Source: Pampus argenteus
Taxonomy: Eukaryota; Chordata; Actinopteri; Scombriformes; Stromateidae
Assembly: GCA_036937835.1 (NCBI GenBank)
Contig: CM072879.1
Span: 16,237,001 to 16,301,000, forward strand
Direction of reading: 5' to 3'
DNA length: 64,000 bases
Shown: positions 1 through 12,557 of the stretch, piece by piece
How positions within the stretch are numbered: position 1 is the first letter of the stretch
Layout of the letters: every line of letters begins with the position of its first letter
The notes under the pieces: model-generated
The model's database searches: none
Seen by the model: only the letters and a program-made list of their open reading frames with translations
What the model was told of the DNA's origin: nothing
Program-made: the position numbers and the translations under genes

Positions 1-2007
1 CAAATATCATTTTTTAAAGCTCTCTCGCTCTCTCTCTCTCTCTCTGACACACACACACACTAACAAAAACAGCTTTAAACACCCCCCGCTAAATCCTCCC
101 TGACACAGAAAGTCTTCTGAAACCCCTGCAAACACTCTCCTAACCCCTTGTCCAATATCTCTGGATGACACAGTTACCAGGACAACTCACACCCTAATAC
201 CCCATAATAACCACAAATCAGCGTCATGGCAACTGCTGACAAGACAGACAGGGAAAGGGGGGGAAAAAATAGAGAGAAAGGTTGAAAGAACCACGGAGAA
301 AGGAAAAATAATCACAACAGGGTTTTTTTCCTTTTTCTGACACAGTGTTGTCGCTAACCTTGGAGCTTAAGGTTTTGGCTCGTTAAATCCCTTTGGGGAG
401 GCGGCCACGTTGGCGTCAGCGATTCTAGATTTCAACGTATATCAGATAAAGGGGTGAAGCTAAAATAAAAATATATATTGTTTTTGCAAAGCATTTTTAT
501 ACAGAGATCTGGTTCATACTACACACACACACACACACACACATCCTTCTTTAGCCTCTCGCTCACCCTCATTGGTTCAGATGTTACACTTACATAACAT
601 TTACAGTTGGGCAGCATGAGAATCTGGAGAAACACACACACTCATTATAAATACTCAACAATCTACAGATGCACATGAACCCCAACATACCAGATAAAAT
701 ATCACACACACACACGCACACTCACACACAAGCACACACACGCGCACACACACACACACACACACACGCTTTTATACAATGAACTGTTATATCTGCTCTT
801 AACTAGCCAGAGAACCGCTGCCACCTCAGCGCTCACATTACACTGACAATCTCCATTCATTATGTAGCGTATTTTTCTAAGCTAATTTCAAATTAGTCTG
901 CAAAAAAAAATAAAAATAAAAACACTTTACTTCCTCATTGTTTCTCCATCAGCTGCCTCCCTGCGCAGCACCTTTCATCATTCTCTCTGCCTTCATACTT
1001 CATTTGCCTCATTATGCCTTCACTCTCAGTCCCACAGTCATATTTCTTTCAGAAATTAAAGTTTTTGCAAACAATCAGAGAAATCAAGCTTGAAAAAAAA
1101 AAAAGGTACGGCAGGTCTTTATGTGTATCAGTGTGTCAGCATTCAAGCCAGGACGTTGCTTGTACATTTCTGTGTGTGCGTGTGTGTGTTTGTGTGTGTT
1201 TTGTATTTTCACACTTGAGCTCCCTCAAATAATGTTGTTGCGGAGCTGGTTGACAAGGCTACTCTGCAAAGTGCTTTTTCAAGCCGCTGGCTAATGGCCT
1301 GCTGAAGACTTCTGCTAATGAAAATGAGATCACCTCCACCTCCACGAGACTTTCTGCTTTGTCAGCAGTGACGGGCGCGCTGTGATGAGAGTTTGGGCTG
1401 CTGTAAGTACACACAAATGAGAATCACTCTATGTGAATGCACGTGTGTGTATACATTGCTATAGGCATGTTAGGAATCTGCATAAATTACAAGATTATTA
1501 ACCGTGTGTGTGTGTGTCTGTGTGTGTATTTACATATATACAAGGAGAGACCTGCAACTGTACACATGCATCTATGCATGAAACAAAGGTTATTTTTTAA
1601 TATATTGCCACATAGTAAAGTGATCACATAAGATGGCAGAAAAGAGGACAAACAAATTCAGACTTCCTTACAATGTGGCCATCTGTAAAATATTCAAACT
1701 AAGAAATCCATGCAGCACAAGCCTCAAGATTTAAAATTCATGTCAGCTGACACATAACGCGGTCTAAATGTACAAAGCTTTTCAGTGAAGTGTGCTGGTT
1801 TGTCCCATTTGCTTACGATTTCTGCATCTTCTTTTTTTGGAAATGCAGCCGTGACCTCATTCTCGCTCAGATGTTGTTTCTATCCCGACTGTGCAGACTT
1901 TTTGCACGGCTTAATTTAACCATAAAAAAAAATACCCTTTCGTTGTGCGCGTGTGTGTGAATTTGTGTGTGTGTGTGGGCATTTTTAAAGATCTAACCAG
2001 GACTCAC
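1..2007 (-). other. Intron 5 of epha10 (partial)
   Basis: This stretch has no coding exon that I can support. It holds a (CT)n-(AC)n microsatellite at 23-60, imperfect (CA)n at 521-543 and 691-768, and (GT)-rich tracts at about 1170-1200, 1504-1528 and 1945-1980. The rest is AT-rich unique-looking sequence. I searched the minus strand for the second FN3 exon (WxEP...EYEIxYYEK pattern) and did not find it, so intron 5 continues beyond the window. Confidence 0.7.
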
Positions 2008-2337
2008 CAGGCAGGCTTGTTGACACGTTGACCTGGGTGTAGAACCTCTTGTTGGGCAGCAGCTCTGACACCCCGTTCAAAGCTTCGACCGTGAAAGTGT
2101 AGTTGGTGTTGGGAAGAAGGTTGACCACCGTCACCGTTTTCTCCGTCAGGCCGACCTGCTGAGGCACAAAGCCAACGATTGCCCCGCACGGCTCACACTG
2201 CCTCCCAACGCACCGCCGGCATCCCACGCTGTAGGTCAGATCCACCCTGCCTCCCGTATCGGATGGCGCAGCCCACTCCAAGATCAGCGTGGACTGCTTC
2301 AGGGTGTAGACCAAGTCTCTAGGTGGGGAGGGGGGCC
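2008..2337 (-). CDS. epha10: epha10 exon 5: first fibronectin type III domain
   Basis: This is a 330-nt exon in phase 1-1 with acceptor tctctcgtag|GG and a strong donor CTG|GTGAGT. It encodes (R)PPSPPRDLVYTLKQS, then LEWAAPSDTGGR, DLTYSVGCRRC, QCEPCG, GFVPQQVGL, NYTFTVEALNGVSEL and VNVSTSLP. This is a complete Eph FN3-1 domain with the family CxxC...CxxC insert between strands C and C'. Two sequons (NYT and NVS) are visible. In Eph receptors the domain is part of the stalk between the ligand-binding head and the membrane. Reading past the donor adds only a few residues before a stop near 1985. The next exon (second FN3, usually about 125 nt) was not found in positions 1-2007. Confidence 0.92.
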
Positions 2338-3070
2338 CTACGAGAGACAAGTTGTTGTTTTATCGTTATAGACTTAAATAATATATTAGTATTCTTTGAA
2401 AATAAACAAAAGACAAGACAATGAGAAACAGAGAGAGGGGACTTTTGCAAACATCAATACTTAATCAAACACATCTTTGCTTCGGCATGTTGTTAGGCAG
2501 CGATTTGAATTCACAAAAGGACCTTACAATTGCTCATATCACAAAACACAAACGCAGCAAAATAAAGTACAACCATGCTTTAAAATAACTGGTATCAAAA
2601 GATCTATATGACTGTGTCTCAGGATATAGAATATATATCGTTTCTATTTGTTTGACTCTGAACAACTAGTAAACGTGACTTCTCAAGTAGAAGCTGAGAG
2701 AAGCAGTTTTAACACCTACTGAAAAACTACTTCCTGCTGTAAACATACTATAATGTCTGTAGTACAGATACGACATAAACATGTTTAATATAGTTACCTG
2801 GATGGCTTCAGGAGACTGCGCTCAAACATCAAGCTGCTGACGTTTGATATTTCTCATGACTAATGCAGTAAATGCATTTTGGGTATTGTGGTGCGATTGC
2901 ATGGGCTCAGTTTGCATGATAATGTCCCTGTTCTATCCAGGATTTGGTGTTAAGAAACATTTGTTTTGATGAGATCCATTTGACCCTAATGGGAATATGC
3001 AACTCAAAATGTGGGTGATGTTTGCTGCAATGTATTAGTACACGTTGCATTAGTAAAGTGTACATTTGGA

Positions 3071-3081
3071 AAGAGAGAGTA

Positions 3082-3162
<81 letters not shown>

Positions 3163-3165
3163 GAG
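3071..3165. repeat. (GA)n/(GACA)n compound microsatellite
   Basis: About 95 bp of alternating GA runs interrupted by two GACAGACAGACA blocks, in intron 4. Confidence 0.95.
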
Positions 3166-5099
3166 TCAAAACACAAAAACAGAAAGCCATCTACTCTTAT
3201 GAAATATGGATCTGATTTAATATGAGGGTTCAGTTTCTGCCAGGTTAAACTCTAACGTGACCCACCGGATAATTATAATGTTGCCTCTGGATTATTATTT
3301 TGTGATTACTGTCATTTTCTCCAAGACAAGGAAATACAGGAAAAACTACATCGTCAGTGTTTAAATCACCATCTGACGCTAAAGGCCTTCGAATGTAAAA
3401 TGTCCTTTTTCTCCCTCTTCATATGAGCGAGTGGCTCTTATTAAAACTTTAACCTATCTCGCTCCTCTCTTCCCCGTCTACTGTCCTCTTTCCACTCTCC
3501 ATCTGTCTCCATCTTCCATCCACTTTAACCCTCCATCCAGCCAATTTTGACTCACTCTCCACTTCTGCTCCAACAACTCCAACCGCATTATGACAAAAAC
3601 TAAATGTTTTTTTCTTTTTTTTACAATTATTAGATATTGTTAGTTAGTTAGTGCTCCCATCTATAATCAATCGATAGTGTCATATCCGGCCACAGTACCT
3701 ACTCAACATCAAGCACACAGTTAGCGAGTTGATAGAGACCAAAAGCAGAGCTACGGGAGAGGCAGTATTAGACAGTACATGGATACTATGGATACTACAG
3801 TCATACATAGGCAGCTATTTTAGGTGTAGCCAAGTTGTCTGTTTAAGCATGGCATGATACCCCCCCAGAGCAGAATTAGATCATATTATACTGTGTGGTT
3901 TAATTTAGTTTAAAATCTTTTCAAAACACCTCTTGAAGTTGTGTTTTTTTTTTCTTCACACTTTTGCCATTGAAACCTAAGAATAATCTACATTTATGCA
4001 TTTTCCCCGAGCCAGAAGCTAATACTGTTCTGCTGCAACGTTATCCTTCCTCCAGGAAGTCATGAGCTCCCACCGTTTTTTGCAGAGACATACATTGGCA
4101 AACATTATGCATCACTGTAAAGGCGTTTTTCTTCTAACAGTTATTAATGCCACTGCAGTCCTGTCAGCAGTAGTTCTACTCTGCCAAAACTAAATACAAA
4201 GAAATATTTCAGCGTCCCCCACGGAGAGACGTCTCCTTTTCACTCTTCCTAAAGTTTTACTCTTTTACCTCTTCACAGCCCCCAAAGAAATATGCAACGG
4301 CGCTGTAATGGAAAACTTGTAAATAGTTTCCATTAATAATGTTAATTATGTCCGGAAGTATTGCCAGATGACTCGTTTGGGAAAAAAAAAGCTCTTAAAA
4401 AAGGATTCTTAAAAACAATGAGGAGTCTCATATTTCAAATAGAAAGCAACAGCATCTGACTGTGGTTAGGGTTTAGGTAAAAGAAGGAAATTACGCTGGT
4501 ATTATATCATTTAATAATTAAATAAATATAATAATTAAAGGTGCACATCACACCTCATTCGTCTTGCTCTCTTTTTCTTTTCTATTTAAATATTGTAGAT
4601 TCATCAACCTCCTCGAAACTTTCCTCCCCGTTTCTCCCTTTTCTCTCCATCCGTACTGTGCGGTGCGGTGGATTACCCGAATCTGGAGATGATCATAATT
4701 ACCGAATCAATAGTGTAATTAATGTGGTCATTAGGCTGCTATAAATGTTATCACACAGGGATCAGAGAGCTCGGCGATCAATATTGTAATTAAACCCCTC
4801 CATCGTAGTTAACATAAAAGCTCGTATGACCACACACTTACACACACACATATATGTGTGTGTGCACACAAGGGGATGTGTACAAACACGCACGCACACA
4901 CCTAGTGACCCTATGGTTTTACTGCCCTGAGTACTCCCAGGATATAAAGCCCATTATTCCTCCATCTAATTACTAAGCTATATCAATAGGCTGTTCTCAT
5001 GCAGAAATCAATAGGGCTACCCTGTATGTTCTCTGTCTTATTGGCCTTGTAGTGCATCTTTATTGGAGAAGAACGGTATTTGGTATTCGAGAACGGGCG

Positions 5100-5700
5100 A
5101 GGAAACGTGAAAAAAAGGCAAGAGGTGAGGAATGAAAGGATAATGTGTGGACAGTGGCTATGAGATTATAGACGGCGGTATGTGTGCTTGTCGCTTGAGG
5201 ACAGAGGGACGAGATTTTTAGTTAGATAGAAGGATGAGGGATGGGGTGATAACATGCCTGGATGAAAGGACGGAGAGGAAGGAAAATGTGAAGAGGCAGC
5301 GGGTAGAAAGAAGAGTGATGAGTGGCCGAGTTGAGTTGAGAGGACAGACAGAGAGAAAGGAGGGAAGTGTGTGTGTTCAGGGGTCAAAAAAAAAAGGATG
5401 GGGTGGTCCGTTGAAGGGGGTGGATAATGGATGTATGGCAGAAAATGGACACGTAATGTAGTACGGAGAGAATATACAAGATGGAGAAAATGGGGTGATG
5501 GGCTTTCTGGACGAGTAATGTGGACCTAATGTTAGAAGAGACGGAGGGAGGGATGAAGGATAGATGGGTGATAAAAGGGATAAAGGTTAAGAGGCAGAGA
5601 AAATGGCTCTGGTGGATGGATACATAATATGCGTATACTATTAGGTGAAATAGAGGGGGGTGTAATTGCAGGTTGGGGAGGGGCTACAGTTAAAACATAA
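5100..5700. repeat. Purine-rich low-complexity tract (plus strand)
   Basis: About 600 bp dominated by GA, GGA and GATGGA motifs in intron 4, with no open frame of interest. Confidence 0.6.
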
Positions 5701-6302
5701 AATAATGTGTATGATCCTCAAGATATTTATATTCATATAGAGTATCAGCTGTACAAGTTTTATTAAATAAGGGCAAGTTATCGAAAGGGAAATACTTTTG
5801 AGTGTTGAAAGTGTGCAACGATATACGTATCCTGTCTTTTATCTTGGGTTGTGTTCAAGGTCAACGATTTCCTGAACCACCAGGGGTTATTAAAAGAAAC
5901 ACCTGACATGTTTTATATGAAAGGAATTCAAAAGAAGGTGAAGGAAGGGTGAAGGTTGGGTTAGTTAGATGAGACATGGAAATGAAGTGATGAGGAGGAG
6001 TCGGAGATTGGAGAAGGAGGATTGATGAAGAGACAGAAGCTAAAGGGGGGGGAGGGTGCAGGTCAGGCAGAGGTGTGATGAGACGAGAAAGGAGAGGTGG
6101 ACAAAGGGATGCAGAGTGAAGGACGGGTAAACTACAGGGGCACTGATACACTGTATAATAGACTGTGGGTAAGATAATGATTGGCTTGCAAACATGAAAT
6201 TGCCCACTTAATGCAAATGTCTAGATGAAATGATATATTGCACGAATGACACACTGTGATATGAGGAAGAGGGATTGATATATATATATATAATCTTATT
6301 AC

Positions 6303-6458
6303 GTGTGCACGGGGCCGAGGGCGTGTCCAGGGGGGTCCTGAAGTGGTCTTCCTCGCACACACACACCACGGATCCTTCGTCCTCTGCAACACTGTTGGCG
6401 GGGCAGGGAAAACACTCCTGCTGCCTGGAGGACATCTTGTACGATCCGGGGGGACACG
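6303..6458 (-). CDS. epha10: epha10 exon 4: EGF-like cysteine-rich module
   Basis: This is a 156-nt exon, the canonical length of Eph exon 4, in phase 1-1. The acceptor is tgtcttttccag|CG. The first two bases complete an Ala codon with the last base of exon 3, giving CEACPPGSYK across the junction. The translation continues with QQECFPCPANS, VVCVCEEDHF and PSAPCTR, and the six cysteines have Eph-type spacing. The usual DPP before the final cysteine reads DTP here. The donor is C|GTAATA, lacking both the consensus -1 G and +5 G, so it is clearly weaker than the donors of exons 2, 3 and 5. The boundary is nevertheless secure, because the final C plus GG from exon 5 makes the Arg of the conserved CTRPPS junction. 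Confidence 0.9.
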
Positions 6459-8013
6459 CTGGAAAAGACAAATACAGTATAGACTCATCAAACATATTAA
6501 GCAATTTAAAAAGCCATTTTATATCATCATTTCCACTTCCGCAGGAAATCCACTATTCTACTAAGCACGGCAGCATTTTTAAGCCTTGAAAAAAGAAAAA
6601 AAAAGAAAACTATAATCTCCCTTTCAATTTATGAGAGAGAAAATTAAGAATGAACGGGGAGAAAAAAAACAACATAGAAAGCAAGTGAATCCACAGAGAA
6701 GTACAGACGAGATAAAAGATAGGATTAGAGGAGAAGAGTAGAGGAGACTTTGGCTAAATCCATCTAACAAACACAATTCTCACATTACGTGTGATCAGTG
6801 GCCTTGGCAAATGGCATCAAAGGCTGCTGCTGGATTGAACCAGCTAGGCAAATGAAAACAAGCCAAGGCAGCGTGCAGACACGCGTCTGCAAAACCCCAA
6901 ACTTCATTTTGTTGTTTTATAATCCCCCCCTCATCCTCCTCCTCCATGTATCTCCCCCTACAGTCAAAAGTGATACCCAGCTACTGCACATGAGACAGAG
7001 AGAGAGTACAAAAGGTGAGAATGTGGGTGCGGGTGATAAGCACATGACCTTACACGCGCAGCACACCAAGAATTCACACCATGTAACAGAAGCTTATCAA
7101 TACACGCGTGACAAGACGCCGTGCATAAACACACTCGGCAACACACAAAGTAAAACAGGTTATTTTATACCCTCCCTCTCTATGCGGTTTCATTTTCCAC
7201 TTGCCGTGCCTTTGTAGCAGGTGATAATGGGTGTGAAATCAGCCAGCCAGCTACTGCTCGATACTCTGATCTCCTCTCTTCTGAGACTATATTCTAAACA
7301 GCGGGTCTACATTAGCAGCTTTCTCCTCTCTCCTCTCCACTACATTTTTGTCTCTCTTATCGCTTTTTCCGCTCTTCATAAGTTTCTTTCTCGTGTCTGT
7401 TTTATATAGATTCTACCTCAATCCTTCTGTCCCATAAATATAAATATATAACCTCCTACAGGCTTCCTTGTCAGATGTGGGTATGTGAGGTAGCTCGATA
7501 TTCAGACTGAATGGCCACTTTGTTACCACTTCATGATTCAATCAAGCCGTCTTGTTAGATGTTTTCTATAGGAGGACGTATATTGACCGTGCCCTGATGA
7601 CATATCCACTCAATGATGAGGTTGTGTTGCATACGGTTATCATAGATTAAGCACATTTATAGAGAATGTCAGTCAACATTGGGAACACATGCTAACAAAA
7701 ACATAATTTGTTAATTATTAGATATAGTCGTGTTAACATCCTGCCATCCGGGCTCTTTATATGTGTGTGTGGTGTTGTGAACATGCATTTTGGGCAGGAT
7801 TGTAGCCTGCGAGCGTAGCCGGGATACTTTCAGTAGCACGAATCTGCTCGCTTCATATGCATGTTCCACAAAGAAAGAAAAAAAAAGATTTGGATCAAGA
7901 ACATGTTAAATTGATATCCCATGGTTTATATCCCATGGTTGTGTGTGGTTTAATAAATCACCACATGAGCACAGTAAGTGAAGGGGCCTCTTTTACTCAT
8001 CCACTCTTACAAA

Positions 8014-8017
8014 ACAC

Positions 8018-8054
<37 letters not shown>
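8014..8054. repeat. (CA)n microsatellite
   Basis: 41 bp, one CG interruption. It faces the GT tract at 8115-8155. Confidence 0.95.
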
Positions 8055-8058
<4 letters not shown>

Positions 8059-8110
8059 ACCTGCCATCAACATCGATTAGCAGGCCCTGTCAGCCTCTCC
8101 TGGCTCAGAC

Positions 8111-8114
<4 letters not shown>

Positions 8115-8155
<41 letters not shown>
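8115..8155. repeat. (GT)n microsatellite
   Basis: 41 bp, uninterrupted; complementary to the CA tract 60 bp upstream. Confidence 0.95.
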
Positions 8156-8156
<1 letters not shown>

Positions 8157-11100
8157 AAGCGTGTTTCGTGCCTGTGTACATGTGAGTTGAGTATCTGAGG
8201 CTGTAAGAACCTTGTAATCGACTTTTTAATGTCTGTCATTACACAGAGAAAAGCTTCTTGCTTTCAGCTCACAGCACAGCCAAGCATGGGGACATAACAG
8301 AAACACGCGAGCACACACACACACACACACACACACACAGTCAAGCAGCACTGGAGTAGACTTCCTTTGTTCCTGACTGTGCTGCCACTATCCTTCCTTC
8401 GCCACGCCAAGAACATGAAGCGTGAATAGCGCCCGAATCAAGGCAAAATTATGCATAGATCTATGAGAGCAGAAAGGGATTTTGCATTTTCTACCTATCA
8501 TGCTTAAAAGAAGCAGGCTAGCCGGTCGATGGCTGGCTGCAATTCTGACTTATCTCTTTAATTCAGCGTGGATACACACTTTGCCAGCCCACCTTGGAAA
8601 TGTGTGTCAAATGATAGGGGGTATATCAAGACAATATGTGCAGCTCAGATAACATAAAAGGAGCTGGATTTCCATGCTGCCCATCATTCTCCTCAGCAAC
8701 GGATCATTCGAAGGGGTCGCCAACAGCCAATGCCATGCAAGGTCACGTCAGTCAAAACGGGCCAGCAGCCATCTGCCAATGGGAGAATGTGGGATCTCTA
8801 AAAAAAAAAATATCATCCAATAGGGGCGAAAAAAAAGATGCCGCTTGTTAGGAAGACCACTCCAATCATTGGAAGATGTGTTTTTTTGTTTTTTTTAAAT
8901 CACATATTTGCTTTTTTACTGCCAAGGTATACGAGTTAAACTGGAAATGAGAGCTTCAGGGAGAGAAAGAGAGAGGCGGTGGTTAGAGAAATAGAGAGAC
9001 AGAAGGAGAGAGCTGCCAGGACAGCTGGCAAACCAACTGATCAATTTGTCCTATGTGTCGACTGGGAGCCACGATTAAATGGGACATGGCAGCACATGTA
9101 CACACACACACACACACATATATATATACACAGAGATATTTCTTCAAGGTGTAATAATATAGATATGCAGTGACATGCCAAGTTGTATAGGCAAGATCGA
9201 GGGGAGGGATGAGGCAGGAAACTAACTGCTGGGAGAGATAGTTAGGAGAAACAGAGACACCAACAGACAGACAGATGGCGTGTGAGACAGAGAAAGACAG
9301 TGGGCTACAAAAGAAAGGACAATAAACTGAGAGGGAGAATGGACTCCTTCAGCGTGACAGATAGACGGAGTCAGAAAACAGATAAGCGCAGACATGCAAC
9401 GCATACAGATGAGAGACACTGAAAGAAACAGCAGCGTGGGCTGACAGCGAGAGAGAGAGAGAGAGAGAGACTAAGGTCATCTATAGCGGCAATCTATGCG
9501 ACAGTGGCACAGTCCAGCATGTATACATGCTAAACGCCTGAGGGACGTATGATACGATGAGAAACATGATGGCAAACATTTAAATCTACTCTGTTATTCA
9601 GATAAGTGAAAGCAAACAACAACAAAAAATAAATCAGTTTCCACTTTTAATGAATAACAAAATAAAAAGAATCCACATTTTAATGAGCTCACAAATGACT
9701 TTAAAAGACTTTGGATTCAATTTATAGTTTGCCCTTTTATCTTATTTCCCCTTCCTTCCTTTTCTTTTCACCAACCTTAAAAAACATGCACATTAATAAA
9801 TCATGAAGCACTTAATACAATAAATGCAAGCAATGAATTGTTTCTATGCCTCCCTGACAGCACACATTAATTAATATTAATAGCACTAAAGGAGATTTGC
9901 TTTAGACACTTGCACACAGAGACAAACATCTTAACCTCCCACCGATATGCACACACCCATGAATAAACGCGCACACACACACACACACATCAAATGATTT
10001 CTTTTTTTCTTCATTTGGCAAGAGGTTTGCACAAGGTTTGGAACAAAAAAAAGGAGAGGAAAAGAGGTGATGGCATGAAAGGAGCGGTACGAGTGAGGCA
10101 GGATGTGATTCCAGCAGGTTGAAATCAATAATTCAGAGTTTGGGGGTCTGATGCTGATTCTGATGCTGGTGAGCAACTTTAACATCCAATTAAAAAAATC
10201 TTCTTCTCTCATTACCATCAAACACACATACACATACACACAAGGCGAGCTGGAGAGATATGACTGCTACGTTTGATGGAAATTATGAGGGCGTTGTGAT
10301 GGCCAGATGAGGATGAATTTGATCGGTTGACAACCTAAATATACATCATGGAGTGAACTGGTTATGGACCACACTGGACAATAATAAAAATACATTTGAT
10401 GACATTACCTTGATGATGAGTATTTTACCTTCAGAGTATTTGAGGGAAATGCAGCATTAGGTGAATCTACAGATGAAAGCCAGTACGGAGAATGCTAAAA
10501 GTCATTTTTATTGTTGGTTAAGTATCATATCTTCAATAATCAGGGTTTGGTTTTCTAGTGCAACAGGCTAACATTAAGTGAGTGATGATAAAAGCAATTT
10601 TATAACACTTTTTTTGCCTTTTTTTTTTTGTGACCACAATTTTTCTCCTGCACTACATGCAGAGTCATAACCCGTCTGCGCCGCCGAGCTGCTTTGAAGA
10701 TAAGACCAAGCCCTGAATTACAGCATAAATCCCTGTTATTAGCTCAAAGTAAAGACCTCATTCACGTTCGCCCACCGACTGGCTGCTGCCTCACAGTGTA
10801 ATCGGGGGAGAAAGCTCTGAGCTGTGCCATTCAGGTCAACGCTTTTGCTTTATCATTTTATTTTCTGTTCTGCCCTGGTTACCGCAGACTGACATCACAT
10901 AGAGAACACAGGAGGATGAATAGCAAACAATACCGCCAGGGGTATTTATGTCAGCAGCGCTGTGTACATGCTTCACGCTGGAGACATGTCTAATTCTGAA
11001 TCCAGCACGTATGCACAGAAACAGAAGCACACGCACACGCCTGGATGTAAACACCCACATATCCATTTGATGGCTTTCTAGCACACAGGCATACACTTAG

Positions 11101-11332
11101 ACACAGAACATTTAACATTACCAGAGTGGTTACATCGCTAAACTGACACAACAAAAGAGCTGTCGTGTTACATCACAGCGCCGAGGTGTCAGGCCAGTAC
11201 TGTTCGTATCAGTGCAGAAAGAAAACGGACGTTCAACCGCAAAGACAAACACAAATACAATCAACATTTTCTGTACTTTTTGACAAGAGGTGCTACTTAT
11301 CACAACCTCTTGAACTGTACTGAAGTTTAGAG

Positions 11333-11400
11333 GTCTGCCTTACATAGAACAACTCTCCAGAGACTGAAAACATGATCACTGTTATTAGATTTTGAAGCAG
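11333..11400 (+). repeat. Repeat pair D, copy 1
   Basis: gtctgccttacatagaacaa, ctctccagagactgaaaaca and tgatcactgttattagattt match 58605-58676 in order with only a few mismatches. Seeing the same roughly 70-bp block twice in one window indicates an interspersed repeat. Its class is unknown. Confidence 0.6.
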
Positions 11401-12439
11401 TTTTTTAAAATGAAAAGGATCGTGACCACAGTCTTTGTGGCTCATTGGTGTGTTTTTAATTGTCTTTGGACAACAAAGGATCAGTTGGTTTGGCTCTGCG
11501 TATTTATTGGCTATAAGAAAATTATAGAAAATTGCCAGTAATTTCCTTAAACAAAGCTTGATAAAGGAGAAAAGCTCAGAAAACGACGACGGCATAGGTT
11601 GTTTATCATGGCATATATATATATAGCAATATTGTGTGTCATGTTATTCCATGTGGAAATGGATATTTAAAATGGTACGACAAAATTGCATTAAAAATAC
11701 AGTATGAAATATGCACATATGAATATGAAAATGCATTTTTCTCTTATTTGTAAATATGATTAGAAGAGACAGATGGACGGGAGATACATATCTGTACACA
11801 CACACACACACAGAAGTCAATCAGGGACTGCCTGATATGACAGAGCCTCTTCTTCTTATTTTCCCATGTTTTCACTGTCACCTCCATTAGCCGTGTCACA
11901 CTGACATTTACCTTTCTCCCATCTCATCTCCTCAAATAGCTCTTGACCACCATCAGCTCTGCTCCCTGCCAAACGTTGCCACCTCTCCCCCCTGCCCTTT
12001 ATCATATTTGGTCTTGGACATCCCCACCTTCTCCTCTTTTTTTGTTTTTGTCTATTATTCGCTGTCCCTACTTTTACTCCAGCTATTATTTTCTAAGGAT
12101 TTATCAAAGGCTGCAGAACAAAAGACTGAGAGGGAACGATTTCAGGATATTGTCTCCTTCTTCTCTCCCCTGTGGACACATATTTGCTCTGTTCATTTAC
12201 ATTTCAGGTATTTTGGTTGTTGTTCTTATCCACAGTGAGATATAATAAGCACACATATTTGTTTGTTTGCGAGATTAAAATTGTGACTAAGCTGAAGTGT
12301 ATAATGAAGACAATAATATATTTCCGACTCCACAAGAAATCCACAAGAAATGCTCAGTGCTTTGATCAGTACAAATGACTTCCTATTAACCCCCATTGTA
12401 TTGCATTGGAGGCAAATGTCAGAGTAAAAAACTACATAA

Positions 12440-12557
12440 CACTTGCCTCCGAGATGTATTGGAGTAGAAGTAAAATGTTGCATAAAATGGAAATACTCAA
12501 GTAAAATATAAGTGCATTGGATTTGTACTTATGTACTTAGTAACATCCCACCACTGC
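12440..12557 (+). repeat. Dispersed repeat ending in CCACCACTG
   Basis: It contains gtattggagtagaagtaaaa, ggaaatactcaagtaaaata and acttagtaacatcccaccac, ending in tg. I recognise this order (...tactcaagtaaagtac...acttagttacattccaccactg) as the end of a repeat found throughout percomorph genomes. Confidence 0.5.

Larger units (their letters stand above)
2338..6302 (-). other. Intron 4 of epha10 (3,965 nt)
   Basis: The intron is bounded by the weak donor of exon 4 and the acceptor of exon 5. It holds a (GA)n/(GACA)n compound microsatellite at 3071-3165, an AT-rich block at 4648-4815 with several TAATTA-like motifs, a perfect CA/TG palindrome at 4841-4864, and a purine-rich plus strand over 5100-5700 and 5930-6125. 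No other exon is seen. Confidence 0.8.
6459..11300 (-). other. Intron 3 of epha10, block A
   Basis: This is non-coding. It contains a CA tract and a GT tract facing each other (8014-8054 and 8115-8155), a further CA tract at about 8312-8339, a CA/TA tract near 9100-9130, (GA)n at 9449-9472, and a mixed-composition block at 10670-10815. The open frames here consist of low-complexity Thr-His or Cys-Val repeats. Confidence 0.75.

Noticed and set aside
1300..1420. GC-richer stretch in intron 5 considered as the second FN3 exon
   Set aside because: Neither the conserved WxEP nor the EYEIxYYEK pattern appears on the minus strand in any frame, and no matching acceptor/donor pair gives the expected 125-nt exon.
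3071..3165. Regularly spaced GA/GACA units considered as a CRISPR-like array
   Set aside because: The unit is 2-4 bp with no distinct spacers; it is a microsatellite in a vertebrate intron.
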